This document shows, piece after piece, positions 63,608 through 64,000 of a DNA stretch of 64,000 bases. Numbering within the stretch: the first letter of the stretch is position 1; the number at the start of each line of letters is the position of its first letter. The stretch is from positions 20,598,475 through 20,662,474 of the forward strand of contig NC_051431.1 in assembly GCF_001649575.2 (NCBI RefSeq). The letters run 5' to 3'. Position numbers and translations under genes: made by a program. This DNA comes from Kryptolebias marmoratus (taxonomy: Eukaryota; Chordata; Actinopteri; Cyprinodontiformes; Rivulidae). The notes under the pieces are model-generated. The model did not search any database, was not told the origin of the DNA, and saw only the letters and a program-made list of their open reading frames with translations.

Positions 63608-64000
63608 ACCAAACAAGCTGTTTTGTATTACTATTGTGAAAGAGGATTTCATTCTATAATTTAGAGGCAACTTACCAATTATGGAAGAGCTATGTGTTCG
63701 GTTGCTATTGCCAGAACTTTCCAGGACAGGGAGTTTTTGATAACAGACGTTTCCTGGAACCAGACTCGGCCAGTTGTTCTGGCTGGTTCACTGTAAGTGT
63801 CGTAGGAGTTATGTAAACTTCTGACCAATCACGAACTAGTCAGTAGTATGTAATAGATACTAATGTATTCAGCCTGTTTAAATACGCCCAGTTTCAAAGA
63901 TACTTCGGGATCCTTTGTGGATTTTGTGATGACGATAAGATGTGACAATTCAAAAATCCCCCGTGTTCTGGCACTGAGGAGAGAGATAGTGGCACTCATT

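Larger units (their letters stand above)
60656..64000 (-). other. kirrel3: kirrel3 intron upstream of E1 (partial)
   Basis: The acceptor side of the intron preceding E1; the donor exon (end of Ig1) lies beyond the window. It contains inverted monomer repeats, an inserted tRNA-like element and a degenerate GTAC-rich array. 62.2-63.4 kb and 63.6-64.0 kb show nothing certain; the last part, with GTTTCCTGGAACCAGAC, may be a transposon end. Confidence 0.75.

Overview
The window reads as a vertebrate nuclear genome, most likely a teleost fish. It is AT-rich and intron-dominated, with small coding islands bounded by GT...AG splice sites. The repeats are of fish type: Tc1-like and piggyBac-like DNA transposon remnants, tRNA-headed SINEs, and long AT and GT microsatellites. 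There are no bacterial operons, CRISPR arrays or prokaryotic signals. Almost all of the many short open frames are chance frames or pieces of repeats.

The only gene I can support is kirrel3 (kin of IRRE-like 3, also called Neph2), on the minus strand. Twelve coding exons (E1 to E12 here) run from 60655 down to the stop codon at 10835. They join in frame into a 628-residue C-terminal part of the protein. Counting down the coordinates these are: Ig2 (60498-60655 and 53188-53338), Ig3 (43314-43419 and 33732-33880), Ig4 (33444-33571 and 32875-33001), Ig5 (22724-22824 and 20650-20848), the transmembrane exon (18330-18437), and three cytoplasmic exons (16594-16703, 15828-15914, 10835-11296). The last ends in the PDZ-binding tail T-H-V. 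The signal peptide, Ig1 and the promoter lie beyond 64000. All phases agree across every junction.

Below the stop codon lies the 3' UTR. Plausible AATAAA signals on the minus strand are at 9602-9607 (near) and 6446-6451 (far). From about 6445 down to 1 I see only intergenic sequence and repeats.

The introns hold mobile and repetitive DNA. There is a recurrent monomer-built repeat (monomer about 280-330 bp) at eight places in both orientations. There is a decayed Tc1 transposase with an adjacent hAT-like fragment and a tidy piggyBac-like MITE near 28.3-29.9 kb, two copies of a TGTCAGG-ended element, and two copies of a tRNA-headed SINE. Two further tRNA-like promoter pairs lie at 36.3 kb and 61.7 kb, and there is a possible solo LTR of an old retrovirus at about 51.0-51.5 kb. 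Several intronic blocks of non-repetitive sequence with homeodomain-type cores are candidate regulatory elements, but conservation cannot be tested from one sequence.

I found no convincing new biological system. The best leads are the monomer repeat family, the CpG-richer open-frame block with a tRNA-like unit at 35.9-36.4 kb, and the candidate LTR with 60-bp U3-type tandem repeats.
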